From NCBI GenBank assembly GCA_045588575.1, contig JAZNEJ010000018.1, positions 21,838 through 85,837 of the forward strand: a stretch of 64,000 nucleotides of DNA. Reading direction: 5' to 3'. The stretch comes from RGIG5299 sp045588575 (lineage in GTDB: Bacteria > Bacillota > Clostridia > Oscillospirales > RGIG5299). The position numbers and the translations under genes were made by a program. Shown piece by piece: positions 33,701 to 41,584 of this stretch. Each line of letters opens with the position of its first letter. The stretch's first letter is position 1. The notes beneath the pieces were generated by a model that did not search any database, was not told where the DNA came from, and saw only the letters and a program-made list of their open reading frames with translations.

Positions 33701-33784
33701 TTAAAAGATTTTAAAAAGAAACCTTGAGTTCAATTGCTGCATTGGACTCACCCTTTCACTGAAGTTGAGAGCTGTTTTGTGCAT
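33701..33784 (-). CDS. Possible 27-residue peptide in the small transcript
   Basis: ATG at 33784 (MHKTALNFSERVSPMQQ start) to TAA at 33701, preceded by GAGAGGTGAG eight bases upstream. An internal in-frame ATG (33742) has the same motif upstream. A second strong ribosome-binding-like AAGGAGG follows the stop but has no start codon at the right distance. No homologue recognised; it may be non-coding. Confidence 0.25.
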   Translation of the reverse strand: MHKTALNFSERVSPMQQLNSRFLFKIF

Positions 33785-33887
33785 TGGACTCACCTCTCTG
33801 AATAGACACAACAGAATTAAAAGTGTTGCCGGGAAAGTTGCCTTTTAATAGTTTTTTGGACTCAACCCTTTCCTTTATCTTGTCTAT

Positions 33888-33916
33888 ATTATAGCAAATA
33901 AAAATGATAATGTCAA
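33888..33916 (-). promoter_or_regulatory. Consensus sigma-A promoter of the candidate small RNA
   Basis: Minus strand TTGACA (33916-33911), exactly 17 bases, TATAAT (33893-33888): a perfect consensus promoter with no protein gene directly behind it. Confidence 0.8.
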
Positions 33917-34049
33917 TAATATTTTTTAAAAAAGTATAAAAAAATTATTATTTTTGCACAAAGAAATAAGAGAAACAGAAAAGAGTCATAAAAAAGCTCA
34001 AAACAAAATATATTTTTGTAGAAATAAAAAAGCATGAGAGGTGTTTCAG

Positions 34050-35579
34050 TTGGAGATACAAGGAAAAAACATAATAATTGGCGAAACAGTGGCGGATATG
34101 GTGTCCGAAAAAACTCTTGAAGGCGAGATAATAATTCCCGATTATTTAACAGATGCGGTTAGGGTAATAAAAACCGAATGCTCTCCCAGAATAATATCTA
34201 AAAGGAAAAGCGAAGATAAGATTTGCATCGATGTTGCTGCCGACGTAAGAATTTGGTATTATTCCGAAGAGGGAAAGGTAGCTCTCATTTTAAGAACGGA
34301 GAACTACACCGAAGAGTTTAATATAAAGGAATGTCAAAGCTCAATTTGCTTGAGAACGGCAACAAAAACGGAATATGCAAACGGGGGTACGATAAATTCC
34401 CGCAAATTAAGCTATAAAGTGGTAGTTTCAACTTCGGTAAGATGCTATTTCAGAAAAGAAACCAAAATAGTAACCGATGAACAGGCGGCTTGCATGGAAT
34501 GCGAGCAAACAACTTTTTCGTTTGGCACTATGGCTGCGGCAACCGAGAAAAATATATCTGTTTCCGACGTTATAGAGGTAATGAGCGGTAAAGGAGAAAT
34601 AAAGGAAATTTTAAAAAGTGAGGCAGTGGTTTATACCGGAGATATGAAGCCCATAAATAATAAAATAATAATGAGAGGGCACGTTGATGTAAAAATACTT
34701 TATATAAGCGTTGAAGGAAAAATCGAAACTGTGAGAGCTGAAATTCCGTTTACACAAATTATTGATATAGACGGAATGGACGAAGAATGTATTGCAGACC
34801 TTCGTTACACGGTAAACGGCATAACAGCAACCCCGAAAACCGATGAAAACGGTTTAATGAAGCATATAACCGTTGACGTTGAGCTTTTGGTTTTGGCAAG
34901 AGGCTATAAAAACAGTGAATATACCGTTTCCTCAGACGCTTATTCTATGGCTTATAAATGTGAGCTTGAATTAAATGAAGTGGAAGCGGAACATTTTGAT
35001 GGCAAGTATAATGCCTTGACAACCGAAAGAGGAACTATTGAAAGCTCCGATACCATTATCTCGGTAAGCGACGTAAGCGCAACTGTTTACACAACCGGAA
35101 TATTAAGAGAAAACGGTGTTATAAAAGTTAAATGTGCGGTGAATTGCACTGCACTTGCCGAAAATTCCAATAAAGAGCCCATAGTTTTGAATAAACGCTT
35201 TGAAACGGTAAGCGAGCTTGAAATTAAATCCGATGCAAAATCGGTAAGAGTGGACCCGGATGCAAAGATTTCTTCTATAAGCTACTCAATTTCGGGTGAT
35301 AACAGAATAGATATTAAATACGATATTAACGTTGACGCCTTGGTTTTTTCGAGCATAAGGGGCGAAATCGTTTCTGCGGCTAAAATAGATGAAAGCGCAA
35401 AAATAGAACGCAAAAATTCATCACCGTTGGTTATTTATTACGCTAAAAAAGGCGATAAGATTTTTAATATAGCAAAGGCTTACCGCACCTCGAGCAGAGC
35501 AATAAGCGAAGCAAATTCGTTAACCGAATCGGTTTTAAGCGAAGACAAAACAATAATAATCCCGATAATAAAGGCATAG
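34050..35579 (+). CDS. SPOCS (DUF3794) and LysM spore-coat protein
   Basis: 509 residues from TTG at 34050; GAGAGGTG is seven bases upstream, while the GTG at 34041 overlaps that site. Three SPOCS/DUF3794 domains (about residues 20-110, 160-250, 320-420; e.g. EGEIIIPDYLTDAVRVIKTE, KPINNKIIMRGHVDVKILYIS, VIKVKCAVNCTALAE) followed by a LysM domain (YYAKKGDKIFNIAKAYRTSSRAISEANSL, C-terminal). LysM binds cortex or cell-wall peptidoglycan, as in SafA. It lies 12 bases before spoIVA, so it probably helps base-layer coat assembly on the forespore. Expected mother-cell expression; no convincing SigE box was fixed. Confidence 0.88.
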   Translation: MEIQGKNIIIGETVADMVSEKTLEGEIIIPDYLTDAVRVIKTECSPRIISKRKSEDKICIDVAADVRIWYYSEEGKVALILRTENYTEEFNIKECQSSICLRTATKTEYANGGTINSRKLSYKVVVSTSVRCYFRKETKIVTDEQAACMECEQTTFSFGTMAAATEKNISVSDVIEVMSGKGEIKEILKSEAVVYTGDMKPINNKIIMRGHVDVKILYISVEGKIETVRAEIPFTQIIDIDGMDEECIADLRYTVNGITATPKTDENGLMKHITVDVELLVLARGYKNSEYTVSSDAYSMAYKCELELNEVEAEHFDGKYNALTTERGTIESSDTIISVSDVSATVYTTGILRENGVIKVKCAVNCTALAENSNKEPIVLNKRFETVSELEIKSDAKSVRVDPDAKISSISYSISGDNRIDIKYDINVDALVFSSIRGEIVSAAKIDESAKIERKNSSPLVIYYAKKGDKIFNIAKAYRTSSRAISEANSLTESVLSEDKTIIIPIIKA

Positions 35580-35591
35580 GGGGCAACTGAA

Positions 35592-37064
35592 ATGGAAAAC
35601 ATATATAAAGATATAGCTGTTCGCACCGACGGCGACATATATATAGGAATAGTCGGCCCCGTAAGAACGGGAAAATCAACTTTTATTAAAAAGTTTATGG
35701 AAACTCTTGTTTTGCCAAATATAGAAAACAACTATACCAGAACGCGTGCAACAGACGAGCTTCCGCAAAGCGCCGCAGGCAGAACGATTATGACAACCGA
35801 GCCGAAATTCGTGCCTAACGAAGCGGTTGAGGTAACGTTGGAAAACAACGCAAAAATGAGAGTGAGAATGATAGATTGCGTTGGATATATTGTTCCGAGT
35901 GCTTTGGGTTATATAGAAAACGAAACGCCGAGAATGGTGAGAACTCCGTGGTTTGAAGAGGAAATACCGTTTAATATGGCGGCGGAAATAGGAACGCAAA
36001 AGGTTATAAACGAGCATTCCACCATAGGCGTTTTAATAACTACCGACGGCTCTATAGGCGAACTCCCCAGACGCGAATACATAGAGGCAGAGCAAAGAGT
36101 TGTTGCGGAATTAAAAGAAATTAAAAAGCCGTTTGTAGTGGTTTTGAATACGGTTGACCCTCAAAATCAGGAAACGATTCAGCTTGCAAAAAATATGCAG
36201 GATGAATATGGCGTAAGAGTAATACCGTTAAACTGCCTTAATTTAAACGAAGAAATGATAAAGGTTGTTTTGCAAAGCGTTTTGTTTGAATTCCCAATCA
36301 ACGAGATATCTATAAATATGCCGTCGTGGATAAACGGACTGGCAATTGAACATTGGCTTAAAAGCTCGGTTTTCGGCACGGTTTTGGAGGCTGCCTCTGA
36401 AATTTCAAGGGTAAGTCAGCTTAACGTAATGCGAAATGTTATTGCAACCAATGAGAATATAATATCTACCGAAATAGAAAATGTAGACCTCGGAAGCGGA
36501 AACATAACCTTAAAGCTCGTTTTAAAGGAAGAACTTTTCTATAAAACGATTTGTGAAATGACGGGAATGGAGCTTTCGGATGAAAGCGACCTTATGAAGA
36601 CGGTAATAGAGCTTGCGGCTGCAAAGAAACAGTATGACAGAGTAAGCGAAGCTCTTGCACAGGCAAACGATACGGGTTACGGAATAGTTGTTCCCGGAAT
36701 GGAAGAATTAACGCTTGAAGAGCCTGAAATGGTGCGTCAAGGCGGAAAATACGGCGTAAGACTTAAAGCCTCCGCTCCGTCGTATCACATAATAAAAGCG
36801 GATATCGAAACCGAGGTAAGTCCCATAGTGGGAAGCGAAAGACAGTCGGAAGATTTGGTTAGATATTTACTTACTGAGTTTGAAGAGGACCCGAAGCAAA
36901 TATGGGATTCCAATATATTCGGAAAATCGCTTCACGAACTTGTAAACGAGGGCCTTCATACCAAGCTTTCAAAAATGCCCGAGGATGCAAGAGATAAGAT
37001 AAGAGAAACTCTTGAGAGAATAATAAACGAGGGAAGCGGCGGCTTAATTTGCATAATATTATAA
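35592..37064 (+). CDS. spoIVA: Stage IV sporulation protein A, coat-assembly ATPase
   Basis: 490 residues, full length. Cytoskeleton-like ATPase that polymerises on the outer forespore membrane and forms the coat base layer. Seen: IYIGIVGPVRTGKST (Walker A, about residues 17-30), the sensor/switch region RTIMTTEPKFVPNEAVEV, DCVGYIVPSALG (Walker B-like), the TLKF-type G4-like VVLNTVDPQN, and the C-terminal GGLICIIL-type membrane-targeting end that binds SpoVM. GGGGGCAACTGAA-type site precedes the ATG. Operon with the SPOCS-LysM gene; terminator at 37083. Confidence 0.98.
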   Translation: MENIYKDIAVRTDGDIYIGIVGPVRTGKSTFIKKFMETLVLPNIENNYTRTRATDELPQSAAGRTIMTTEPKFVPNEAVEVTLENNAKMRVRMIDCVGYIVPSALGYIENETPRMVRTPWFEEEIPFNMAAEIGTQKVINEHSTIGVLITTDGSIGELPRREYIEAEQRVVAELKEIKKPFVVVLNTVDPQNQETIQLAKNMQDEYGVRVIPLNCLNLNEEMIKVVLQSVLFEFPINEISINMPSWINGLAIEHWLKSSVFGTVLEAASEISRVSQLNVMRNVIATNENIISTEIENVDLGSGNITLKLVLKEELFYKTICEMTGMELSDESDLMKTVIELAAAKKQYDRVSEALAQANDTGYGIVVPGMEELTLEEPEMVRQGGKYGVRLKASAPSYHIIKADIETEVSPIVGSERQSEDLVRYLLTEFEEDPKQIWDSNIFGKSLHELVNEGLHTKLSKMPEDARDKIRETLERIINEGSGGLICIIL

Positions 37065-37082
37065 TAGAATAAATTATAAATA

Positions 37083-37108
37083 AAAAAGCCTTGAAGTAAG
37101 GCTTTTTT
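37083..37108 (+). terminator. spoIVA terminator
   Basis: AAAAAGCCTT / AAGGCTTTTT stem with a 5-base loop and T run. Confidence 0.85.
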
Positions 37109-37133
37109 GTTTTAATATTTTAATAAAAAATGC

Positions 37134-37162
37134 TTGACAAAATCAAATTATCGTGCTATCAT
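37134..37162 (+). promoter_or_regulatory. Sigma-A promoter of the amino-acid ABC operon
   Basis: TTGACA (37134-37139), 17-base spacer, TATCAT (37157-37162), 44 bases before the binding-protein gene. Confidence 0.75.
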
Positions 37163-37206
37163 ATTATCACACTAAAGTGAAAACAAAATGAAACGAGGAA
37201 AATAAA

Positions 37207-38037
37207 ATGAAAAAAATCACAAAAATTCTTGCTCTCGTCGTTGCAGTCTCTCTTTTCGCTCTTTGCTTTGCAGGCTGCACAACACCTCAAAAGGACACTC
37301 TTATTTGCGGTGTTACCATCTACGAAGACTTTAACGAAAAAGATGCGGAAGGCAATTGGATTGGCTTTGAATGCGATTTCGCAAGAGCAGTCGGTGAAAT
37401 TATCGGCATGAACGTTGAGTTCCAGGAAATTGACTGGGGCAAAAAATACGATGAACTTAATTCCGGCGCAATTACTTGTATTTGGAACGCTTTCACCGCA
37501 AACTCAACCGATAAAGTAACTCTTCCCGGTTCTTCAACACCTGTTGAAATAAAAAGAAGCGAGCTCGTTGATTTTACCTACGGTTATATGTTAAATCAGC
37601 AGTGCATCGTTGTTAAGGCTTCTGAAGTTGATAACTATAAAACCACGGCAGACCTTGCAGGCAAAACCGCATGCGCAGAGCAGGGAAGCGCAGGTTACAG
37701 CACCGCAGCAGAATATACCGATGAAGACAACATTTCCACTACCCCTGCACAGATTAACGCATTCACCGAGGTTAAGTCGGGCGCAGTTCAGTTTATAGTT
37801 GTTGATATTCTTCTTGCACAAAGACTTTGCGGTCAGGGCGACTTTGCAGACCTTGCAATTGCCGAAGACATTGTTCTCGACAGCGAAATCTACGCTATCG
37901 GCTTCAAAAAGGATAGCCCTCTCACTGCTAAAGTAAACGCAGCTATTAAACAACTTGAAGAAAACGGCAAACTTATGGAAATTGCAACCAGATGGGGTCT
38001 TGAAAACGTTCTTCAGGTTTCTGAAACCATTGAATAA
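37207..38037 (+). CDS. Polar amino-acid ABC transporter, substrate-binding lipoprotein
   Basis: 276 residues. Lipoprotein signal peptide with lipobox FAGC (Cys near residue 22), then a type-II periplasmic-binding fold of the SBP_bac_3 family: GVTIYEDFNEKD, WIGFECDFARAVGEIIGM, NSGAITCIWNAFTA, DLAGKTACAEQGSAG, and AIGFKKDSPLTAKVNAAIKQL. It catches an amino acid (glutamine, arginine, histidine or cystine type; not resolvable) for the permease and ATPase downstream. First gene of a three-gene operon. AACGAGGAAAATAAA precedes the ATG. Confidence 0.92.
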   Translation: MKKITKILALVVAVSLFALCFAGCTTPQKDTLICGVTIYEDFNEKDAEGNWIGFECDFARAVGEIIGMNVEFQEIDWGKKYDELNSGAITCIWNAFTANSTDKVTLPGSSTPVEIKRSELVDFTYGYMLNQQCIVVKASEVDNYKTTADLAGKTACAEQGSAGYSTAAEYTDEDNISTTPAQINAFTEVKSGAVQFIVVDILLAQRLCGQGDFADLAIAEDIVLDSEIYAIGFKKDSPLTAKVNAAIKQLEENGKLMEIATRWGLENVLQVSETIE

Positions 38038-38063
38038 TAAAAACTAAAGGAAAACAATATATT

Positions 38064-38708
38064 ATGGGCTTTGTTGAAGTTACACTGGCTTTGCTGGAAG
38101 GATTCAAAACGACCTGTGCTATTTTTGCGCTGACACTTGTGTTAGCGCTTCCTTTAGGTTTATTGATATCTTTTGCATCAATGTCTAAATTTAAGCCACT
38201 CGCTTGGATAACAAAAATATTTATTTGGGTAATACGCGGCGTGCCGCTTATGCTTCAGGTAATTATAGTTTTCTATGTTCCCGGATTTTTGTTCGGAACG
38301 CCCTTGTTTACGAGATTTGCATCTGTTATTGCAGCTTTTGCAATAAACTACGCTTGCTATTTTTCCGAAATATATCGCGGCGGCATAGAAAGCATTTCTA
38401 AAGGTCAGCGTGAGGCAGGAGAGGTTTTAGGTCTTACAAAAGGCCAAATTTTCTCCAAAATAATTCTTCTTCAGGTTATAAAAAGAATAATTCCTCCTAT
38501 GGCAAACGAGATAATTACCCTTGTTAAAGATACGGCTCTTGCAAGAGTTGTTCTTGTTGCGGAAATTATAAAAAACGCCGAGATTTTTACGTCATACGGA
38601 CTTATTTGGCCGCTTTTCTATTCCGCAGTATTCTATCTCGTTTTCGTTGGAGCCCTCACACTTTTGTTCGGCTTCATCGAGAAAAAGCTTTCATATTTCA
38701 AGGCTTAA
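38064..38708 (+). CDS. Polar amino-acid ABC transporter, permease
   Basis: 214 residues, five predicted transmembrane segments. HisM/GlnP-type permease with the EAA loop motif GQREAGEVLGLTKGQIFSKIIL (about residues 114-135), FIWVIRGVPLMLQV and ACYFSEIYRGGIES. A single permease gene suggests a homodimer in the transporter. Starts 26 bases after the binding protein, with AAAGGAAAAC before the ATG. Confidence 0.94.
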   Translation: MGFVEVTLALLEGFKTTCAIFALTLVLALPLGLLISFASMSKFKPLAWITKIFIWVIRGVPLMLQVIIVFYVPGFLFGTPLFTRFASVIAAFAINYACYFSEIYRGGIESISKGQREAGEVLGLTKGQIFSKIILLQVIKRIIPPMANEIITLVKDTALARVVLVAEIIKNAEIFTSYGLIWPLFYSAVFYLVFVGALTLLFGFIEKKLSYFKA

Positions 38709-38720
38709 GGAGGTTAAGTT

Positions 38721-39473
38721 ATGTCGTTACTTGAAGTAAGCGGTCTTTATAAGAACTTTGGGAAAACAAAGGTATTAAAGGGAATAGACTTTACACTTGA
38801 AAAGGGTGAAGTGCTTTCTATAATCGGCTCGTCGGGAAGCGGAAAAACAACGCTTTTAAGATGTCTTAATTCTCTTGAATTTGCCGATAAAGGAACTATT
38901 TTGCTTAACGGTAAAACCATCTTTGATGCTTCCGAAACGGGCAAAATAAACGATGCAATTCTTCGTGAAAGACGTTTGCATTTCGGTTTGGTTTTCCAAT
39001 CGTTTAACCTTTTTCCTCAATATACCGCTTTCGAAAATATAGTTCTTGCCCCTAAGCTTCTTAAAAAAGGAACAGAAGAAGAAATAAATGCAAAAGCCAA
39101 AGAGCTTATAGAAAAGGTTGGTTTAACGGGTAAAGAAAAAAATTATCCCTGTGAGCTTTCCGGCGGACAGCAGCAGCGTGTTGCAATAGCAAGAGCGCTT
39201 GCTTTAAATCCCGAAATACTTTGCTTTGACGAGCCTACGTCGGCGCTCGACCCTGAGCTTACCGGTGAGGTTTTGAAGGTAATTCGTTCACTTGTAAGCC
39301 ATGATATGACCATGATAGTGGTAACTCACGAAATGGCTTTTGCAAGAGACGTTTCAAGCAGAGTAATCTTTATGGATGACGGTGTAATTGCCGAAGCGGG
39401 TACTCCGGCTGAAATCTTCAACCATCCCAAAAGTGAAAGACTTAAAACGTTTTTGGCATCATTTAATAAATAA
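38721..39473 (+). CDS. Polar amino-acid ABC transporter, ATPase
   Basis: 250 residues. ATP hydrolysis subunit: Walker A GSSGSGKTT (about residues 34-42), Q-loop LVFQSFNLFPQ, signature LSGGQQQRVAIARAL, Walker B ILCFDEPTSALD, and the switch His in VVTHEM. GlnQ/HisP type. AAGGAGGTTAAGTT precedes the ATG, 12 bases after the permease gene. Operon ends at the hairpin 39478-39508. Confidence 0.95.
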   Translation: MSLLEVSGLYKNFGKTKVLKGIDFTLEKGEVLSIIGSSGSGKTTLLRCLNSLEFADKGTILLNGKTIFDASETGKINDAILRERRLHFGLVFQSFNLFPQYTAFENIVLAPKLLKKGTEEEINAKAKELIEKVGLTGKEKNYPCELSGGQQQRVAIARALALNPEILCFDEPTSALDPELTGEVLKVIRSLVSHDMTMIVVTHEMAFARDVSSRVIFMDDGVIAEAGTPAEIFNHPKSERLKTFLASFNK

Positions 39474-39477
39474 AATC

Positions 39478-39508
39478 AAACAGTTCGCAATTTTGCGAAC
39501 TGTTTTTT
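39478..39508. terminator. Bidirectional terminator
   Basis: AAACAGTTCGC / GCGAACTGTTT stem with T run on the plus strand; lies between convergent ABC ATPase and CDF genes. Confidence 0.8.
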
Positions 39509-40406
39509 AATGCGGCACCGTTTCAACGGTTATGCCTTTAATTATTGAAACCTCTTCTTTAATTTCCTTTTTGATTTTTTCGGTAATATTATAGACGTCT
39601 TTAAAAGAAAATGTTGAGCTGATTGCTATTTTTAAATCAACATAGCCTTTATTACCGAATTTTCTTGTGCGAAATGAAATAATTTCTTCTATATTTGCGT
39701 TTTTTGAAATGATTTCTTTTATTTTTTCTTGATAACGGTTTTCTAAAGAGGAATCAATCATATCTCTTAAAGCGATTACAAGAAAATCAAATCCTATTTT
39801 AATAATAAAAACGGAAACGGTTAAGCAGGCTACAAAATCGGCTTTCGGAAACCCTAGCATAGCTCCTATTATTCCAATAAAAGAAGCAACGGAAGAAAGC
39901 GCGTCGGAACGGTGATGCCAAGCGTCTGCCAAAAAAGCGGACGAGTTGATTTTTTTGGCGTAATATTTGGTGTAATGGTACATTGCTTCTTTTACAATTA
40001 TTGAAATTCCTGCGGCAATTAAGGCTATTAAACCGGGTTTTTTAATAGTTTCGCAAGAATTTATTAAAAGGCTTAAAACGGCTGTTTTTGATATTTCAAA
40101 TCCGGTTATCAGTAGGATAGCGCCTAAAAAAATCAAGGCTACCGATTCAAACCGTTCATAGCCGTAAGGATGTTTTAAATCGTTTTCTTTTTTTGAAAGC
40201 TTAACCCCGAAAAAAGCAATAACGGTTGTTAAGAGGTCGGAAAGAGAATGAATTGCATCGGAAACCATAGAGGAGGAGTTTCCCGAAAATCCTGCGAATA
40301 GTTTAAAAACTGTTAAAATAAAATTGCCTAAAATGCTTGCTGCGGACATTTTTTTAATAGCGGATTTTTCATAGTCTTTATGAAAATCCGCTTTTGTTTT
40401 TTTCAT
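39507..40406 (-). CDS. Cation diffusion facilitator (CDF) transporter
   Basis: 299 residues, about six transmembrane segments and a C-terminal cytoplasmic metal-binding domain (about residues 215-299). CDF motifs: SSSMVSDAIHSLSDLLTT (segment 2, with Asp residues), FLADAWHHRSDALSSV (segment 5, the HxxxD metal site), and GYVDLKIAIS. It exports divalent metal such as Zn2+, Mn2+, Co2+ or Fe2+ in exchange for protons; specificity is unknown. AAAGGAGGTTTTT precedes the ATG. A hairpin with T run lies in its 5' region (40437-40472). Confidence 0.92.
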   Translation of the reverse strand: MKKTKADFHKDYEKSAIKKMSAASILGNFILTVFKLFAGFSGNSSSMVSDAIHSLSDLLTTVIAFFGVKLSKKENDLKHPYGYERFESVALIFLGAILLITGFEISKTAVLSLLINSCETIKKPGLIALIAAGISIIVKEAMYHYTKYYAKKINSSAFLADAWHHRSDALSSVASFIGIIGAMLGFPKADFVACLTVSVFIIKIGFDFLVIALRDMIDSSLENRYQEKIKEIISKNANIEEIISFRTRKFGNKGYVDLKIAISSTFSFKDVYNITEKIKKEIKEEVSIIKGITVETVPH

Positions 40407-40436
40407 AAAAACCTCCTTTGAAACGGGGTAGAAAAA

Positions 40437-40472
40437 AGCATCTGCGGAACTTAATGCTGTCCCGCAGATGCT
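40437..40472 (-). terminator. Hairpin with T run in front of the CDF gene (possible attenuator)
   Basis: On the minus strand AGCATCTGCGG / CCGCAGATGCT, 11-bp perfect stem with a 14-base loop, followed by six T residues and then the CDF ribosome binding site. No other gene ends here, so it may be an attenuator in the CDF leader or terminate an unseen RNA. Confidence 0.5.
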
Positions 40473-40597
40473 GTAAAAAGCTCTGCTGTCATTCGAGATG
40501 ACCCGGCTATATGCCTGTTCAGATTGGTATTAATTTGTAAATGGAACTCTACACTTTATGATATGCTGATATTTGCAAAAAGGTGAGAATAAAAAAA

Positions 40598-40631
40598 CAG
40601 AGTGTTCATAACGGTTGTTATGAACACTCTG
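40598..40631 (-). terminator. tRNA-Pro terminator
   Basis: 15-bp perfect stem (CAGAGTGTTCATAAC and complement) with a 4-base loop, followed on the minus strand by seven T residues, two bases after the tRNA 3' CCA. Confidence 0.9.
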
Positions 40632-40633
40632 CG

Positions 40634-40710
40634 TGGTCCGAGTGACAGGAGTCGAACCTGCGGCCTCTTGAACCCCATTCAAGCGCGCTACCAAGCTGCG
40701 CTACACCCGG
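40634..40710 (-). tRNA. tRNA-Pro (anticodon GGG)
   Basis: 77-base cloverleaf on the minus strand with encoded CCA. Acceptor CCGGGTG pairs with CACTCGG (one G-U). D arm GCGCAGCTTGGTAGCGC, anticodon stem CTTGA/TCAAG around loop ATGGGGT (anticodon GGG, codons CCC/CCU), and T arm GCAGGTTCGACTCCTGT. A dedicated terminator follows. It is a single tRNA gene, with no neighbours in an operon. Confidence 0.95.
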
Positions 40711-40856
40711 AAATTTAAGGGGTAATTTTTAATACCACAGTATTGTAACTCAAAACAATCAAAAAGTCAAGCGAAAATAAAGAAAAAAATAAAATATTTT
40801 CTTTTTGTAAAAAATAAGGTTATATCTCTTGTAAAAGGTAAAATTTATATTTAAAG

Positions 40857-40885
40857 TTGCACAAAACGATTTTTTGTGGTAAACT
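40857..40885 (+). promoter_or_regulatory. Probable promoter of the acetyltransferase gene
   Basis: TTGCAC (40857-40862), 17-base spacer, TAAACT (40880-40885), 41 bases before the start. Confidence 0.5.
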
Positions 40886-40925
40886 TAAAATAATAATTCT
40901 TATAATAAGAAAACGGGGTGTAAAT

Positions 40926-41438
40926 ATGTCGCTCAGAGGTTTGATAATCGGTCCGGATGAAAATGACTATTTAAAGCACAGAGCAAAATATTTTAAAAGC
41001 AAGACAAAGCTTTTCAAAAAGTGGCACAGCGTTATGTGCAGCAAAATACTTTATAAAAATAACGCCTCAATTGAGCTTTGCACTAAAATAAAAGGTAAAA
41101 TAAATTTTCCGCACGGACTTAACGGAATTTTAATTTCCGCAGGCGCTGAAATCGGTGATAACTGCACTGTTTTTCATCAGGTAACAATTGGCTCGAATAC
41201 AGCAAAGGGCAGTAAAAAGCAGGGAAGTCCAAAAATTGGCGATAACGTTTATATAGGTGCGGGCGCAAAAATTATCGGAGGAATAACTGTTGGAAATAAC
41301 GTCAGAATAGGCGCTAATTGCACTGTTTTTGAAGACGTTCCCGATAATGCTACCGTTGTGCTTGAAAAACCCCGTGTTATAATTCACGAACAAGCAAGAG
41401 ACAATACCTTTACCCCTTTTCGAAATTTCGAAAAATAA
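40926..41438 (+). CDS. Serine acetyltransferase-like hexapeptide acyltransferase
   Basis: 170 residues from ATG 40926 (GGGGTG seven bases upstream; an earlier in-frame start has no site). Left-handed beta-helix hexapeptide repeats: INFPHGLNGILISAGAEIGDNCTVFHQVTIGS, PKIGDNVYIGAGAKIIGGITVGNNVRIGANCTVF, then a C-terminal tail. The pattern GLNGILISAGAEIG...FHQVTIG is the CysE-like acetyl-CoA family, with the active-site His in FHQVT. It lacks the long N-terminal helical domain of CysE, so it may acetylate serine or a sugar/antibiotic-like alcohol (EpsC or capsular type). No cysK is adjacent. Confidence 0.82.
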   Translation: MSLRGLIIGPDENDYLKHRAKYFKSKTKLFKKWHSVMCSKILYKNNASIELCTKIKGKINFPHGLNGILISAGAEIGDNCTVFHQVTIGSNTAKGSKKQGSPKIGDNVYIGAGAKIIGGITVGNNVRIGANCTVFEDVPDNATVVLEKPRVIIHEQARDNTFTPFRNFEK

Positions 41439-41530
41439 ATAAAAAAATAAAAAAGAAAAAGAAAAATTTCATACAAATTTACATATTGAAAAATAGTTGA
41501 AATAAGTATATTATATATAATAACAGCAGG

Positions 41531-41566
41531 AGTGCTGCCGACGTTTTAAAGGGCGGCACTTTTCTT
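41531..41566 (+). promoter_or_regulatory. Leader hairpin with T-rich tail before glutamine synthetase
   Basis: AGTGCTGCC / GGCGGCACT, 9-bp stem (one G-U pair) with a 12-base loop, followed by TTTTCTT and then ACGGAGGGAAG. It resembles an intrinsic terminator between the promoter region and the gene, so an attenuator is possible. No known glutamine riboswitch sequence was recognised. Confidence 0.4.
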
Positions 41567-41584
41567 ATACGGAGGGAAGTTTAA

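Larger units (their letters stand above)
33585..33887 (-). ncRNA. Candidate small RNA or micro-peptide transcript upstream of the hydrogenase operon
   Basis: A complete minus-strand transcription unit of roughly 290-300 bases: consensus promoter at 33888-33916, three copies of a GAGTCCAA motif (33856-33868 GGGTTGAGTCCAA, 33780-33794 and 33738-33753 GGTGAGTCCAATGCA), local hairpins that place the motif between GGAAAG/CTTTCC and GAGAG/CTCTC arms, and a strong terminator at 33594-33614. It is separate from the hydrogenase operon, which has its own promoter. Two motif copies end in ATG with ribosome-binding-like AGGTGAG or GGGTGAG. I do not recognise a known RNA family. Confidence 0.5.

Noticed and set aside
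33425..34049. The three GAGTCCAA copies as a CRISPR array
   Set aside because: Only three short and unequal copies (about 13-16 bases) at uneven spacing of about 42 and 75 bases, with no cas genes.
34041..34049. GTG at 34041 as the start of the SPOCS-LysM gene
   Set aside because: It overlaps the GAGAGGTG ribosome binding site; TTG at 34050 has correct spacing.
40473..40597. NiCo riboswitch before the CDF transporter
   Set aside because: The stretch has hairpins but not the conserved NiCo four-way junction segments.
41439..41584. A glnA-type glutamine riboswitch or T-box before glutamine synthetase
   Set aside because: Neither the glutamine riboswitch core nor the T-box sequence is visible; only a simple hairpin was found.
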